Origin: Nemopilema nomurai
Taxonomy: Eukaryota; Cnidaria; Scyphozoa; Rhizostomeae; Rhizostomatidae
Direction: 5' to 3'
Assembly: GCA_003864495.1 (NCBI GenBank)
Contig: ML133400.1
Coordinates: forward strand, 1,480,575-1,544,574
Length of the DNA: 64,000 nt
This document shows, in pieces, positions 38,966 to 51,050 of this stretch (positions are counted from its first letter, which is position 1; each line of letters begins with the position of its first letter). Position numbers and translations under genes: made by a program. The notes beneath the pieces were generated by a model that saw nothing but the letters and a program-made list of their open reading frames with translations, did no database searches and was not told the origin of the DNA.

Positions 38966-39494
38966 GCGCATATAAGCGAGAACTTTTGCTTCCTTCTTTA
39001 TGTACTAGTGGGCTAGTTAGAAGTACTTCTTTGCAGTTTTTCATTTTTTTATTAATTTGTATCAAGGGCATAAACAATCGACGATTTCTGAATGAATTTC
39101 TGATGTGTAGAATGCATGCAAGGGCAGAGAATTAAAAGTATAGAACTTTGAAAACTATTGTTCTAGTAATACGTGATTTGCTTCTGCATCTTATGCTAAG
39201 GCAGATGTAAATGGGATAAATGAAATATAAATGGAAAAACAATGAATACGAGTTTATAGTGCACAACGTTACCGGAAAGCATGAAAACTAACGCGCGATG
39301 AGCTAATACCTTCTAACTAAAAATAAGCATAAACAAATATAACCATAAACGCGAGAATTATCTGTAGCGAGTAATTATCGGCATTTCACAATGGGTAATG
39401 AACATAATGTGCAATATCAGTAGCACAACAAATTGTACTCTTGAAATTCACCTGCTTGCAAAAATCACAATATGACAAAACAAAGTATAAATAT
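38966..39494. other. Downstream region of lectin-like copy 2
   Basis: Counterpart of 17758-18284. It ends abruptly where the truncated BEL/Pao element begins. Confidence 0.55.
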
Positions 39495-40880
39495 GAATGT
39501 CGCGCATGCCTTATTGCTTGCATCAGCGAATGTATAAAGATGAATAGCTTTGACTTTCTTGATATCCTTTGTAAGGGTTCTTGGAACTTTGACACTGCGC
39601 AACTGACTTGTCCATTTGATCCAGTCCTTTTTTACAGACGGAGGAACTTCCTTGTTCCATTAACTGCTTTCCTTGCATGCCTCTCTGTAGATACTCTTTC
39701 ATTCAGCAAGTGTTGGTGACATCAGCCCCAATGGATCATAAATACTCCCTAACATACTCAAAATTGTTTTCTTTTTTACTGTTTCACTGTTTGTTTGCTT
39801 TGGAACCTGGATTTTAACAGAATCATTCTCTTTATCCCACTTATAGACTAAAATCGTGCTTGGATTTTGCATTCCATCACTCTCTAGCTCTTTGATATCA
39901 GATTCCCATTTGTGGACGGGAAACTTCATCTTTCTCTAGAATATCTGTTGCTTCGATCTTGAATTTATCTAACTGTTCTTTGCAGTGTCCTGTTGTCATT
40001 AGATTGTCCACGTAAGTGTTCTCTAGCAAATCTTCAACTGTTTCCTTATAAATGTCTCTGTACTGGTCAATATGATACCTCAGTGTTGCTCCTAAAATGA
40101 ATGGGCTCCCTTCTGCTTCAAATTGCACTCTTGAAAAGCGTAGATGTTCCTCTTTGCTATTGATGTTAAATAGAAACCTAAATGCATTTCTATCCTCTTG
40201 AGCTATACATATCTGTAGGAATGCCTTTTGCAGGTCTCCTATTAACAAATGTGCAGACATTCTTGCTCTCACAATGATGTCCCATAATTGTTGTTGCAAA
40301 GCTAGGCCAGCGTACATACATTCATTAAGGCTGTTTCCGATTGGACTTGGCCTAGCATTTGCATCAAACACTATGCGCACTTTTGTTGTTGCTGCCCCTT
40401 CTCTAACTGCCGGTTTATGAGAATATTCTCTCCCTACCTGCCTCCTACTCTGGTACTCTCCCTACTATTCCCTCTTTCAGCTGTATCTCTAAAATGTCTT
40501 GATATGCTCTTTCCAATTCTGGATTTCTATCTAGCTTCCTCTCTACACTCCTAAGGCGCGAGCTTCATTACTTTCTGTCATCTTGCTTCCTGGAATCCAG
40601 GGTATTTTTGCTTCATATATCTCCCATCTTTACTTCTGACTAAATTTTCATTAAATTCTCTGTGAATGTCTGACAGGTCGTCTTCTCCCCTATCTTCTAT
40701 TCCAAGAACATCAAGACTGTAAAGTCTCTCAAAATCTTTGCTGTCTTTCACATACATGCACGTACCACTTGTTCTGTCACCTCCATGTATAACATACCCG
40801 AATGTTGTGCTCTCTACTATTGGCTCGCCTTTCTTGCCTTTACAAACTTCTTCAGTTCTTATTTTGCAATAAGTGTTATA
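39495..40880 (-). pseudogene. BEL/Pao retrotransposon, pol part: RT to start of RNase H
   Basis: Read on the minus strand from 40880 down. The end of the protease/linker region has GEPIVESTTFGYVIHGG (about 40775-40830). The reverse transcriptase has VRIVFDANARPSP, LIGDLQKAFLQI and a YVDNLMTTGHC catalytic region (39898-40380). Next is MLGSIYDPLGLMSPTL (about 39700-39750), typical of the BEL/Pao region after the RT, and then the start of an RNase H-like domain, AIHLYTFADASNKACATF (about 39495-39560), where the element is cut off. Integrase and 3' LTR are missing. Frameshifts occur near 39915 and 40400-40580. It continues on the far side of the Copia insertion at 51051. Confidence 0.85.
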
Positions 40881-40988
40881 AGTTAAGAACTCATTATTCA
40901 TGTTCAGTTATGATGATTACTGCTTATTTACCGCTGCGTAGTAGCCTTATGTAGATCGTTCGATTGTAGCGTGGTAGCTTATGTTGTT
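40881..40988 (+). repeat. Truncated 5' LTR of the Copia element
   Basis: Matches the first part of the 3' LTR (50855 onward) from AACTCATTATTC through GATCGTT.GATTGTAGCGTG to GCTTATG, with a 6-bp insertion (GTAGTA) and a few substitutions. The first base is A instead of T. At about 40988 the LTR stops and runs straight into pol coding sequence, so the LTR end, primer site, gag and most of the protease were deleted together. A short TTGTTG occurs on both sides of the join. Confidence 0.75.
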
Positions 40989-41304
40989 GCTGCACTTCAA
41001 GATGTTCTGTATTTACCTGATATTGGGAAGAATTTATTGTCTGTTCATGTAATGACAAAACTTGGTGCTACTGTGGATTTTGTTGGCAACCAATGCAAAA
41101 TCACAAGAATTTCTAAATTGTTGGCTATTGGTGAAATGCAACAAAAACTGTATGTCTTGAAATGTTGTCAAGATATAAATGTCCATATTGCAAGAGAAAA
41201 CTCTGATATGCAACTGTGGCATTGTCGATTTGGTCATTTGGGTATTGATAATGCATCAAAGTTAGTCAAAGGCAAAATGGTTGAGGGAATGAACTGTGAT
41301 GTTC
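40989..41304 (+). pseudogene. Copia polyprotein fragment: protease tail and GAG-pre-integrase
   Basis: Opens with LQDVLYLPDIGKNLLSV, typical of the end of the Copia protease region, then the GAG-pre-integrase motif with LWHCRFGHLGIDNASKL (about 41210-41265). At about 41304 the sequence jumps from GMNCDVQ directly into the VERFKARL part of the reverse transcriptase, so the whole integrase core and the RT start are deleted. Not functional. Confidence 0.85.
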
Positions 41305-44300
41305 AAGTTGAAAGATTTAAGGCACGCCTTGTTGCTCAAGTATATTCACAGTCACAAGGAGTTGACTATCAAGAGGTTTTTCCTTGTTGAATTGCCTGAA
41401 GGAAAGAATTTTGTTAGCAGTCGTTGGGGGTTCAATGTAAGGCATAATGCTAATGGTACTGTTGAAAGATTTAAGGCACGCCTTGTTGCTCAAGTATATT
41501 CACAGTCACAAGAAGTTGACTATCAAGAGCTTTTTCCTTGTTGAATTGCCTGAAGGAAAGAATGTTGTTGCAGTCCTTGGGTGTTCAATGTAAGGCATAA
41601 TGCTGATGGTACTGTTGAAAGATTTAAGGCACGCCTTGTTGCTGAAGGATATTCACAGTCACAAGGAGTTGACTATCAAGAGGTTTTTCCTTGTTGAATT
41701 GCCTGAAGGAAAGAATGTTGTTGGCAGTCGTTGGGTGTTCAATGTAAGGTATAATGCTGATGGTACTGTTGAAAGATTTAAGGCACGCCTTGTTGCTCAA
41801 GGATATTCACAGTCACAAGGAGTTGACTATCAAGAGGTTTTTCCTTGTTGAATTGCCTGAAGGAAAGAATGTTGTTGGCAGTCGTTGGGTGCTCAATGTA
41901 AGTCATAATGCTAATGGTACTGTTGAAAGATTTAAGGCACGCCTTGTTGCTCAAGTATATTCACAGTCACAAGGAGTTGACTATCAAGAGGTTTTTCCTT
42001 GTTGAATTGCCTGAAGGAAAGAATGTTGTTGGCAGTCGTTGGGTGTTCAATGTAAGGCATAATGCTGATGGTACTGTTGAAAGATTTAAGGCACGCCTTG
42101 TTGCTCAAGGATATTCACAGTCACAAGGAGTTTACTATCAAGAGCTTTTTCCTTGTTGAATTGCCTGAAGGAAAGAATGTTGTTGGCAGTCGTTGGGTGT
42201 TCAAGGTAAGTCATAATGCTGATGGTACTGTTGAAAGATTTACGGCACGCCTTGTTGCTGAAAGATATTCACAGTCACAAGGAGTTGACTATCAAGAGGA
42301 TTTACCTTGTTGAATTGCCTGAAGGAAAGAATGTTGTTGGCAGTCGTTGGGTGTTCAATGTAAGTCATAATGCTAATGGTACTGTTGAAAGATTTAAGGC
42401 ACGCCTTGTTGCTCAAGTATATTCACAGTCACAAGGAGTTGACTATCAAGAGGTTTTTCCTTGTTGAATTGCCTGAAGGAAAGAATGTTGTTGGCAGTCG
42501 TTGGGTGTTCAATGTAAGGCATAATGCTGATGGTACTGTTGAAAGATTTAAGGCACGCCTTGTTGCTCAAGGATATTCACAATCACAAGGAGTTGACTAT
42601 CAAGAGGTTTTTCCTTGTTGAATTGCCTGAAGGAAAAAATGTTGTTGGCAGTCGTTGGGGGTTCAATGTAAGGCATAATGCTGATGGTACTGTTGAAAGA
42701 TTTAAGGCACGCCTTGTTGCTCAAGGATATTCACAGTCACAAGGAGTTGACTATCAAGAGGTTTTTCCTTGTTGAATTGCCTGAAGGAAAGAATGTTGTT
42801 GGCAGTCTTGGGTGTTCAATGTAAGGCATAATGCTGATGGTACTGTTGAAAGATTTAAGGCACGCCTTGTTGCTCAAGGATATTCACAGTCACAAGGAGT
42901 TTACTATCAAGAGCTTTTTCCTTGTTGAATTGCCTGAAGGAAAGAATGTTGTTGGCAGTCGTTGGGTGTTCAAGGTAAGGCATAATGCTGATGGTACTGT
43001 TGAAAGATTTACGGCACGCCTTGTTGCTGAAGGATATTCACAGTCACAAGGAGTTGACTATCAAGAGGTTTTACCTTGTTGAATTGCCTGAAGGAAAGAA
43101 TGTTGTTGGCAGTCGTTGGGTGTTCAATGTAAGTCATAATGCTGATGGTACTGTTGAAAGATTTAAGGCATGCCTTGTTGCTCAAGGATATTCACAGTCA
43201 CAAGGAGTTGACTATCAAGAGGTTTTTCCTTGTTGAATTGCCTGAAGGAAAGAATGTTGTTGGCAGTCGTTGGGGTGTCAATGTAAGGCATAATGCTGAT
43301 GTTACTGTTGAAAGATTTAAGGCACGCCTTGTTGCTCAAGGATATTAACAGTCACAAGGAGTTGACTATCAAGAGGTTTTTCCTTGTTGAATTGCCTGAA
43401 GGAAAGAATGTTGTTGGCAGTCGTTGGGTGTTCAATGTAAGGTATAATGCTGATGGTACTGTTGAAAGATTTAAGGCACGCCTTGTTGCTTAAGGATATT
43501 CACAGTCACAAGGAGTTGACTATCAAGAAGTTTTTCTTTGTTGAATTGCCTGAAGGAAAGAATTTTGTTGGCAGTCGTTGGGTGTTCAATGTAAGTCATA
43601 ATGCTGATAGTACTGTTGAAAGATTTAAGGCACGCCTTGTTGCTCAAGTATATTCACAGTCACAAGGAGTTGACTATCAAGAGGTTTTTCCTTGTTGAAT
43701 TGCCTGAAGGAAAGAATGTTGTTGGCAGTCGTTGGGTGTTCAATGTAAGGCATAATGCTGATGGTACTGTTGAAAGATTTAAGGCACGCCTTGTTGCTCA
43801 AGGATATTTACAATCACAAGGAGTTGACTATCAAGAGGTTTTTCCTTGTTGAATTGCCTGAAGGAAAGAATGTTGTTGGCAGTCGTTGGGGGTTCAATGT
43901 AAGGCATAATGCTGATGGTACTGTTGAAAGATTTAAGGCACGCCTTGTTGCTCAAGATATTCACAGTCACAAGGAGTTGACTATCAAGAGGTTTTTCCTT
44001 GTTGAATTGCCTGAAGGAAAGAATGTTGTTGGCAGTCGTTGGGTGTTCAATGTAAGGCATAATGCTGATGGTACTTTGAAAGATTTAAGGCACGCCTTGT
44101 TGCTCAAGGATATTCACAGTCACAAGGAGTTGACTATCAAGAGGTTTTTCCTTGTTGAATTGCCTGAAGGAAAGAATGTTGTTGGCAGTCGTTGGGTGTT
44201 CAATGTAAGGCATAATGCTGATGGTACTGTTGAAAGATTTAAGGCACGCCTTGTTGCTCAAGGATATTCACAGTCACAAGGAGTTGACTATCAAGAGGTT

Positions 44301-47300
44301 TTTCCTGTTGCCTTGTCAATGAAGGCATAATGCTGATGTACTGTTGAAAGATTTAGGCATGTTGCTGGCTATCAGAGGTGTTCAATGTAAGGCATAATGC
44401 TGATGGTACTGTTGAAAGATTTAAGGCATGCCTTGTTGCTCAAGGATATTCACAGTCACAAGGAGTTGACTATCAAGAGGTTTTTCCTTGTTGAATTGCC
44501 TGAAGGAAGTTGTTGGCAGTCGTTGGGTGTTCAATGTAAGGCATAATGCTGATGGTACTGTTGAAAGATTTAAGGCACGCCTTGTTGCTCAAGGATATTC
44601 ACAGTCACAAGGAGTTGACTATCAAGAGGTTTTTCCTTGTTGAATTGCCTGAAGGAAAGAATGTTGTTGGCAGTCGTTGGGTGTTCAATGTATAATGCTG
44701 ATGGTACTGTTGAAAGATTTAAGGCACGCCTTGTTGCTCAAGGATATTCACAGTCACAAGGAGTTGACTATCAAGAGGTTTTTCCTTGTTGAATTGCCTG
44801 AAGGAAAGAATGTTGTTGGCAGTCGTTGGGTGTTCAATGTAAGGCATAATGCTGATGGTACTGTTGAAAGATTTAAGGCACGCCTTGTTGCTCAAGGATA
44901 TTCACAGTCACAAGGAGTTGACTATCAAGAGGTTTTTCCTTGTTGAATTGCCTGAAGGAAAGAATGTTGTTGGCAGTCGTTGGGGTTCAATGTAAGGCAT
45001 AATGCTGATGGTACTGTTGAAAGATTTAAGGCACGCCTTGTTGCTCAAGGATATTCACAGTCACAAGGAGTTGACTATCAAGAGGTTTTTCCTTGTTGAA
45101 TTGCCTGAAGGAAAGAATGTTGTTGGCAGTCGTTGGGTGTTCAATGTAAGGCATAATGCTGATGGTACTGTTGAAAGATTTAAGGCACGCCTTGTTGCTC
45201 AAGGATATTCACAGTCACAAGGAGTTGACTATCAAGAGGTTTTTCCTTGTTGAATTGCCTGAAGGAAAGAATGTTGTTGGCAGTCGTTGGGTGTTCAAGG
45301 CATAATGCTGATGGTACTGTTGAAAGATTTAAGGCACGCCTTGTTGCTCAAGGATATTCACAGTCACAAGGAGTTGACTATCAAGAGGTTTTTCCTTGTT
45401 GAATTGCCTGAAGGAAAGAATGTTGTTGGCAGTCGTTGGGTGTTCAATGTAAGGCATAATGCTGATGGTACTGTTGAAAGATTTAAGGCACGCCTTGTTG
45501 CTCAAGGATATTCACAGTCACAAGGAGTTGACTATCAAGAGGTTTTTCCTTGTTGAATTGCCTGAAGGAAAGAATGTTGTTGGCAGTCGTTGGGTGTTCA
45601 AGGGCTGATGGTACTGTTGAAAGATTTAAGGCACGCCTTGTTGCTCAAGGATATTCACAGTCACAAGGAGTTGACTATCAAGAGGTTTTTCCTTGTTGAA
45701 TTGCCTGAAGGAAAGAATGTTGTTGGCAGTCGTTGGGTGTTCAATGTAAGGCATAATGCTGATGGTACTGTTGAAAGATTTAAGGCACGCCTTGTTGCTC
45801 AAGGATATTCACAGTCACAAGGAGTTGACTATCAAGAGGTTTTTCCTTGTTGAATTGCCTGAAGGAAAGAATGTTGTTGGCAGTCGTTGGGTGTTCAATG
45901 TAAGGCATAATGCTGATGGTACTGTTGAAAGATTTAAGGCACGCCTTGTTGCTCAAGGATATTCACAGTCACAAGGAGTTGACTATCAAGAGGTTTTTCC
46001 TTGTTGAATTGCCTGAAGGAAAGAATGTTGTTGGCAGTCGTTGGGTGTTCAATGTAAGGCATAATGCTGATGGTACTGTTGAAAGATTTAAGGCACGCCT
46101 TGTTGCTCAAGGATATTCACAGTCACAAGGAGTTGACTATCAAGAGGTTTTTCCTTGTTGAATTGCCTGAAGGAAAGAAGTCGTTTGTGTAAGGCATAAT
46201 GCTGATGGTACTGTTGAAAGATTTAAGGCACGCCTTGTTGCTCAAGGATATTCACAGTCACAAGGAGTTGACTATCAAGAGGTTTTTCCTTGTTGAATTG
46301 CCTGAAGGAAAGAATGTTGTTGGCAGTCGTTGGGTGTTCAATGTAAGGCATAATGCTGATGGTACTGTTGAAAGATTTAAGGCACGCCTTGTTGCTCAAG
46401 GATATTCACAGTCACAAGGAGTTGACTATCAAGAGGTTTTTCCTTGTTGAATTGCCTGAAGGAAAGAATGTTGTTGGCAGTCGTTGGGTGTTCAATGTAA
46501 GGCATAATGCTGATGGTACTGTTGAAAGATTTAAGGCACGCCTTGTTGCTCAAGGATATTCACAGTCACAAGGAGTTGACTATCAAGAGGTTTTTCCTTG
46601 TTGAATTGCCTGAAGGAAAGAATGTTGTTGGCAGTCGTTGGGTGTTCAATGTAAGGCATAATGCTGATGGTACTGTTGAAAGATTTAAGGCACGCCTTGT
46701 TGCTCAAGGATATTCACAATCACAAGGAGTTGACTATCAAGAGGTTTTCCTTGTTGAATTGCCTGAAGGAAAGAATGTTGTTGGCAGTCGTTGGGTGTTC
46801 AATGTAAGGCATAATGCTGATGGTACTGTTGAAAGATTTAAGGCACGCCTTGTTGCTCAAGGATATTCACAGTCACAAGGAGTTGACTATCAAGAGGTTT
46901 TTCCTTGTTGAATTGCCTGAAGGAAAGAATGTTGTTGGCAGTCGTTGGGTGTTCAATGTAAGGCATAATGCTGATGGTACTGTTGAAAGATTTAAGGCAC
47001 GCCTTGTTGCTCAAGGATATTCACAGTCACAAGGAGTTGACTATCAAGAGGTTTTTCCTTGTTGAATTGCCTGAAGGAAAGAATGTTGTTGGCAGTCGTT
47101 GGGTGTTCAATGTAAGGCATAATGCTGATGGTACTGTTGAAAGATTTAAGGCACGCCTTGTTGCTCAAGGATATTCACAGTCACAAGGAGTTGACTATCA
47201 AGAGGTTTTTCCTTGTTGAATTGCCTGAAGGAAAGAATGTTGTTGGCAGTCGTTGGGTGTTCAATGTAAGGCATAATGCTGATGGTACTGTTGAAAGATT

Positions 47301-49497
47301 TAAGGCACGCCTTGTTGCTCAAGGATATTCACATCACAAGGAGTTGACTATCAAGAGGTTTTTCCTTGTTGAATTGCCTGAAGGAAAGAATGTTGTTGGC
47401 AGTCGTTGGGTGTTCAATGTAAGGCATAATGCTGATGGTACTGTTGAAAGATTTAAGGCACGCCTTGTTGCTCAAGGATATTCACAGTCACAAGGAGTTG
47501 ACTATCAAGAGGTTTTTCCTTGTTGAATTGCCTGAAGGAAAGAATGTTGTTGGCAGTCGTTGGGTGTTCAATGTAAGGCATAATGCTGATGGTACTGTTG
47601 AAAGATTTAAGGCACGCCTTGTTGCTCAAGGATATTCACAAGTCACAAGGAGTTGACTATCAAGAGGTTTTTCCTTGTTGAATTGCCTGAAGGAAAGAAT
47701 GTTGTTGGCAGTCGTTGGGTGTTCAATGTAAGGCATAATGCTGATGGTACTGTTGAAAGATTTAAGGCACGCCTTGTTGCTCAAGGATATTCACAGTCAC
47801 AAGGAGTTGACTATCAAGAGGTTTTTCCTTGTTGAATTGCCTGAAGGAAAGAATGTTGTTGGAAGTCGTTGGGTGTTCAATGTAAGGCATAATGCTGATG
47901 GTACTGTTGAAAGATTTAAGGCACGCCTTGTTGCTCAAGGATATTCACAGTCACAAGGAGTTGACTATCAAGAGGTTTTTCCTTGTTGAATTGCCTGAAG
48001 GAAAGAATATTGTTGGCAGTCGTTGGGTGTTCAATGTAAGGCATAATGCTGATGGTACTGTTGAAAGATTTACGGCACGCCTTGTTGCTCAAGGATATTC
48101 ACAATCACAAGAAGTTGACTATCAAGAGGTTTTTCCTTGTTGAATTGCCTGAAGGAAAGAATGTTGTAAGGCATAATGCTGATGGTACTGTTGAAAGATT
48201 TAAGGCATGCCTTGTTGCTCAAGGATATTCACAGTCACAAGGAGTTGACTATCAAGAGGTTTTTCCTTGTTGAATTGCCTGAAGGAAAGAATGTTGTTGG
48301 CAGTCGTTGGGTGTTCAATGTAAGGCATAATGCTGATGGTACTGTTGAAAGATTTAAGGCACGCCTTGTTGCTCAAGGATATTCACAGTCACAAGGAGTT
48401 GACTATCAAGAGGTTTTTCCTTGTTGAATTGCCTGAAGGAAAGAATGTTGTTGGCAGTCGTTGGGTGTTCAATGTAAGGCATAATGCTGATGGTACTGTT
48501 GAAAGATTTAAGGCACGCCTTGTTGCTCAAGGATATTCACAGTCACAAGGAGTTGACTATCAAGAGGTTTTCCTTGTTGAATTGCCTGAAGGAAAGAATT
48601 TTGTTGGCAGTCGTTGGGTGTTCAATGTAAGGCATAATGCTGATGGTACTGTTGAAAGATTTAAGCACGCCTTGTTGCTCAAGATATTCACAATCACAAG
48701 GAGTTGACTATCAAGAGGTTTTTCCTTGTTGAATTGCCTGAAGGAAAGAATGTTGTTGGCAGTCGTTGGGGGTTCAATGTAAGGCATAATGCTGATGGTA
48801 CTGTTGAAAGATTTAAGGCATGCCTTGTTGCTCAAGGATTCACAGTCACAAGGAGTTGACTATCAAGAGGTTTTTCCTTGTTGAATTGCCTGAACGAAAG
48901 AATGTTGTTGGCAGTCGTTGGGTGTTCAATGTAAGGTATAATGCTGATGGTACTGTTGAAAGATTTAAGGCACGCCTTGTTGCTTAAGGATATTCACAGT
49001 CACAAGGAGTTGACTATCAAGAAGTTTTTCTTTGTTGAATTGCCTGAAGGAAAGAATGTTGTTGGCAGTCGTTGGGGGTTCAATGTAAGGCATAATGCTG
49101 ATGGTACTGTTGAAAGATTTAAGGCACGCCTTGTTGCTCAAGGATATTCACAATCACAAGGAGTTGACTATCAAGAGGTTTTTCCTTGTTGAATTGCCTG
49201 AAGGAAAGAATGTTGTTAGTAGTCGTTGGGTGTTCAATGTAAGGCATAATGCTGATGGTACTGTTGAAAGATTTAAGGCACGCCTTATTGCTCAAGGATA
49301 TTCACAGTTACAAGGAGTTGACTATCAAGAGGTTTTTCCTTGTTGAATTGCCTGAAGGAAAGAATGTTGTTGGCAGTCGTTGGGTGTTCAATGTAAGGCA
49401 TAATGCTGATGGTACTGTTGAAAGATTTAAGGCACGCCTTGTTGCTCAAGGATATTCACAATCACAAGGAGTTGACTATCAAGAGGTTTTTCACCTG
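41305..49497 (+). repeat. Array C: 154-bp tandem repeat of Copia RT coding DNA, about 53 copies
   Basis: Each 154-bp unit encodes the N-terminal Copia reverse transcriptase segment from [16 protein letters not shown] through [18 protein letters not shown] to GVDYQEV. Since 154 leaves remainder 1 when divided by 3, the frame shifts at each junction and usually meets TGA just inside the next unit. A few 153-bp units (for example near 46740 and 48565, lacking one T of the TTTTT at the junction) read through into the next. Copies from about 44.4 to 47.9 kb are almost identical; those at 41.3-44.3 and 48.0-49.5 kb carry many shared variants. The native downstream RT continues straight from the last copy at 49491-49497, which shows the expansion occurred in place. 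Confidence 0.97.
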
Positions 49498-50802
49498 TTG
49501 TACGGTACAGCTCAATTAGATCTTCGTTAGCCTTAGCAAATGTTCTTGATTGGGAAGTACATCAAATGGATGTTAAGACAGCGTTTCTACAAGGTGACCT
49601 TGATGAAGAAATTTACATGAAGCAACCTGATGGCTACATTGATTAAGACAAACCAAATCATGTCTGTAAGCTCAAGAAAAGCATATATGGTCTTAAGCAA
49701 GCAGCACATTGTTGGAATATTGCAATTGACACTTTCTTGAAGTCCAATGGTTACAAAAACAGCAGTGAAGATTCCTGTTTGTACATCAAATCTGTTATGC
49801 AGAGCAATAGTGAGGTTGATTTTACTACTCTTGCTCTATATGTTGATGATATTCTGTTGTTTTCAAACAACACTGGTATGCTGATGAAAGAGAAGATGTC
49901 ACTTGGAAAGAGATTCAAAGTTGAAGATCAAGGAGAGGTGCATTATGTACTTGGTATTTCTGTGAAGCGAGATCGCAAGTCAAGGTTACTCTCTATTAAT
50001 CAACCAATATATTTAGAAGGAATTCTGAAGAGATTTAACATGGAGAATTCCAAACCTATTTCTACACCACTAGAACAAGGAAGGAAATTTCAACAGCTGT
50101 CAGAGAATGAAAAGCCTGTTGATGTTCAAGCCTTTCAAATGATTATTGGTTGTTTAACATATGTAGCAACAGCCACACGCCCAGATCTTGCTTCGGCAGT
50201 TGGTATTCTTGCAAAATACATGTCGAAACCTGGAAATGATCACTGGACAGGTGTGAAAAGAATTTTGCGATATATCAAAGGGACTCTCAACTATGGTCTA
50301 GTCTTTTCTGCAGATGATGACAATCATGCATTAGTTGGTTTTTCTGATGCTCATTGGGGCAGGTGATTTGGATACTCGACGTTCGACCTCAGGGTATGTG
50401 TTTCGAATTGAAGGTAACACTGTAAGTTGGTGCAGGAAAAGACAAAAATCAGTTTCAAAGTCATCAACTGAAGCCGAATACATTGCACTAAGTGGAGCTT
50501 GTCAGGAAGCAATATGGCTTAGAAGTTTACTTGCAGACATTGGAATTGAACAGAAAGGATCAACCACTATAATGTAAGACAATCAAGGTGCCATAGAACT
50601 TGCCAAGAACCCGAAATTTCATAAGCGTACGAAACATATAGATGTTTTATTCCATTTTATAAGAGAACAAGTCAATTTGAAGACTATTACTGTTAAGTAT
50701 TGTCCTACAGAAGATATGCTGGCAGACATTATGACAAAAGGTCTTGCAAAACCTGCTTTTGAACGATTCCGAAACAGTTTGGGAGTCAAAGAGATTCATT
50801 GA
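49498..50802 (+). pseudogene. Copia polyprotein fragment: rest of RT and RNase H
   Basis: Continues the reverse transcriptase with WEVHQMDVKTAFLQGDL, KKSIYGLKQAA, an intact YVDDILLF catalytic motif (about 49837-49860), and GCLTYVATATRPDLASAVG. The RNase H follows with [19 protein letters not shown] and [20 protein letters not shown], ending with HKRTKHIDV and the stop at 50800-50802. Lesions are an in-frame TAA near 49645, a frameshift near 50362, a TAA near 50575 and a frameshift at the junction with array C. Catalytic motifs are better kept than the frame, so inactivation is fairly recent. Confidence 0.88.
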
Positions 50803-50844
50803 GACATTGACTTGTTTGTTTAAATTTTTATATCGCGTAATCAT

Positions 50845-51050
50845 CAAGTGGGAGTGTTAAAAACTCATTATTCTTGTTCAGTTATGATGATTACTGCTTA
50901 TTTACCGCTGCCTTATGTAGATCGTTTGATTGTAGCGTGGTAGCTTATGATGTTGTTGTTAACTAAACTTGCTCTGTTCGTTTTCGCTGAAGTGGCCTAT
51001 GTTTCTGTGTTCCTTCCTCTACTCAACATTTCCAACATTATCCCCCAACA
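50845..51050 (+). repeat. Polypurine tract and 3' LTR of the Copia element
   Basis: A polypurine tract AAGTGGGAG (50846-50854) directly precedes a 196-bp LTR, 50855-51050, which starts TGTTAAAAACTC and ends TTATCCCCCAACA, giving the TGTT...AACA ends expected. Its first about 100 bp recur at 40881-40988. On its far side the minus-strand BEL protease frame resumes. No matching 5-bp target duplication is evident (CAAAT follows the LTR, but not before the other end), perhaps because the 5' end is altered. Confidence 0.8.

Noticed and set aside
41296..49530. Many 83-codon RT-like frames, some fused to 191 or 209 codons
   Set aside because: Each is one and a half 154-bp units out of frame with its neighbours. 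The parts lack the catalytic YVDD, so they are array by-products and not separate genes.
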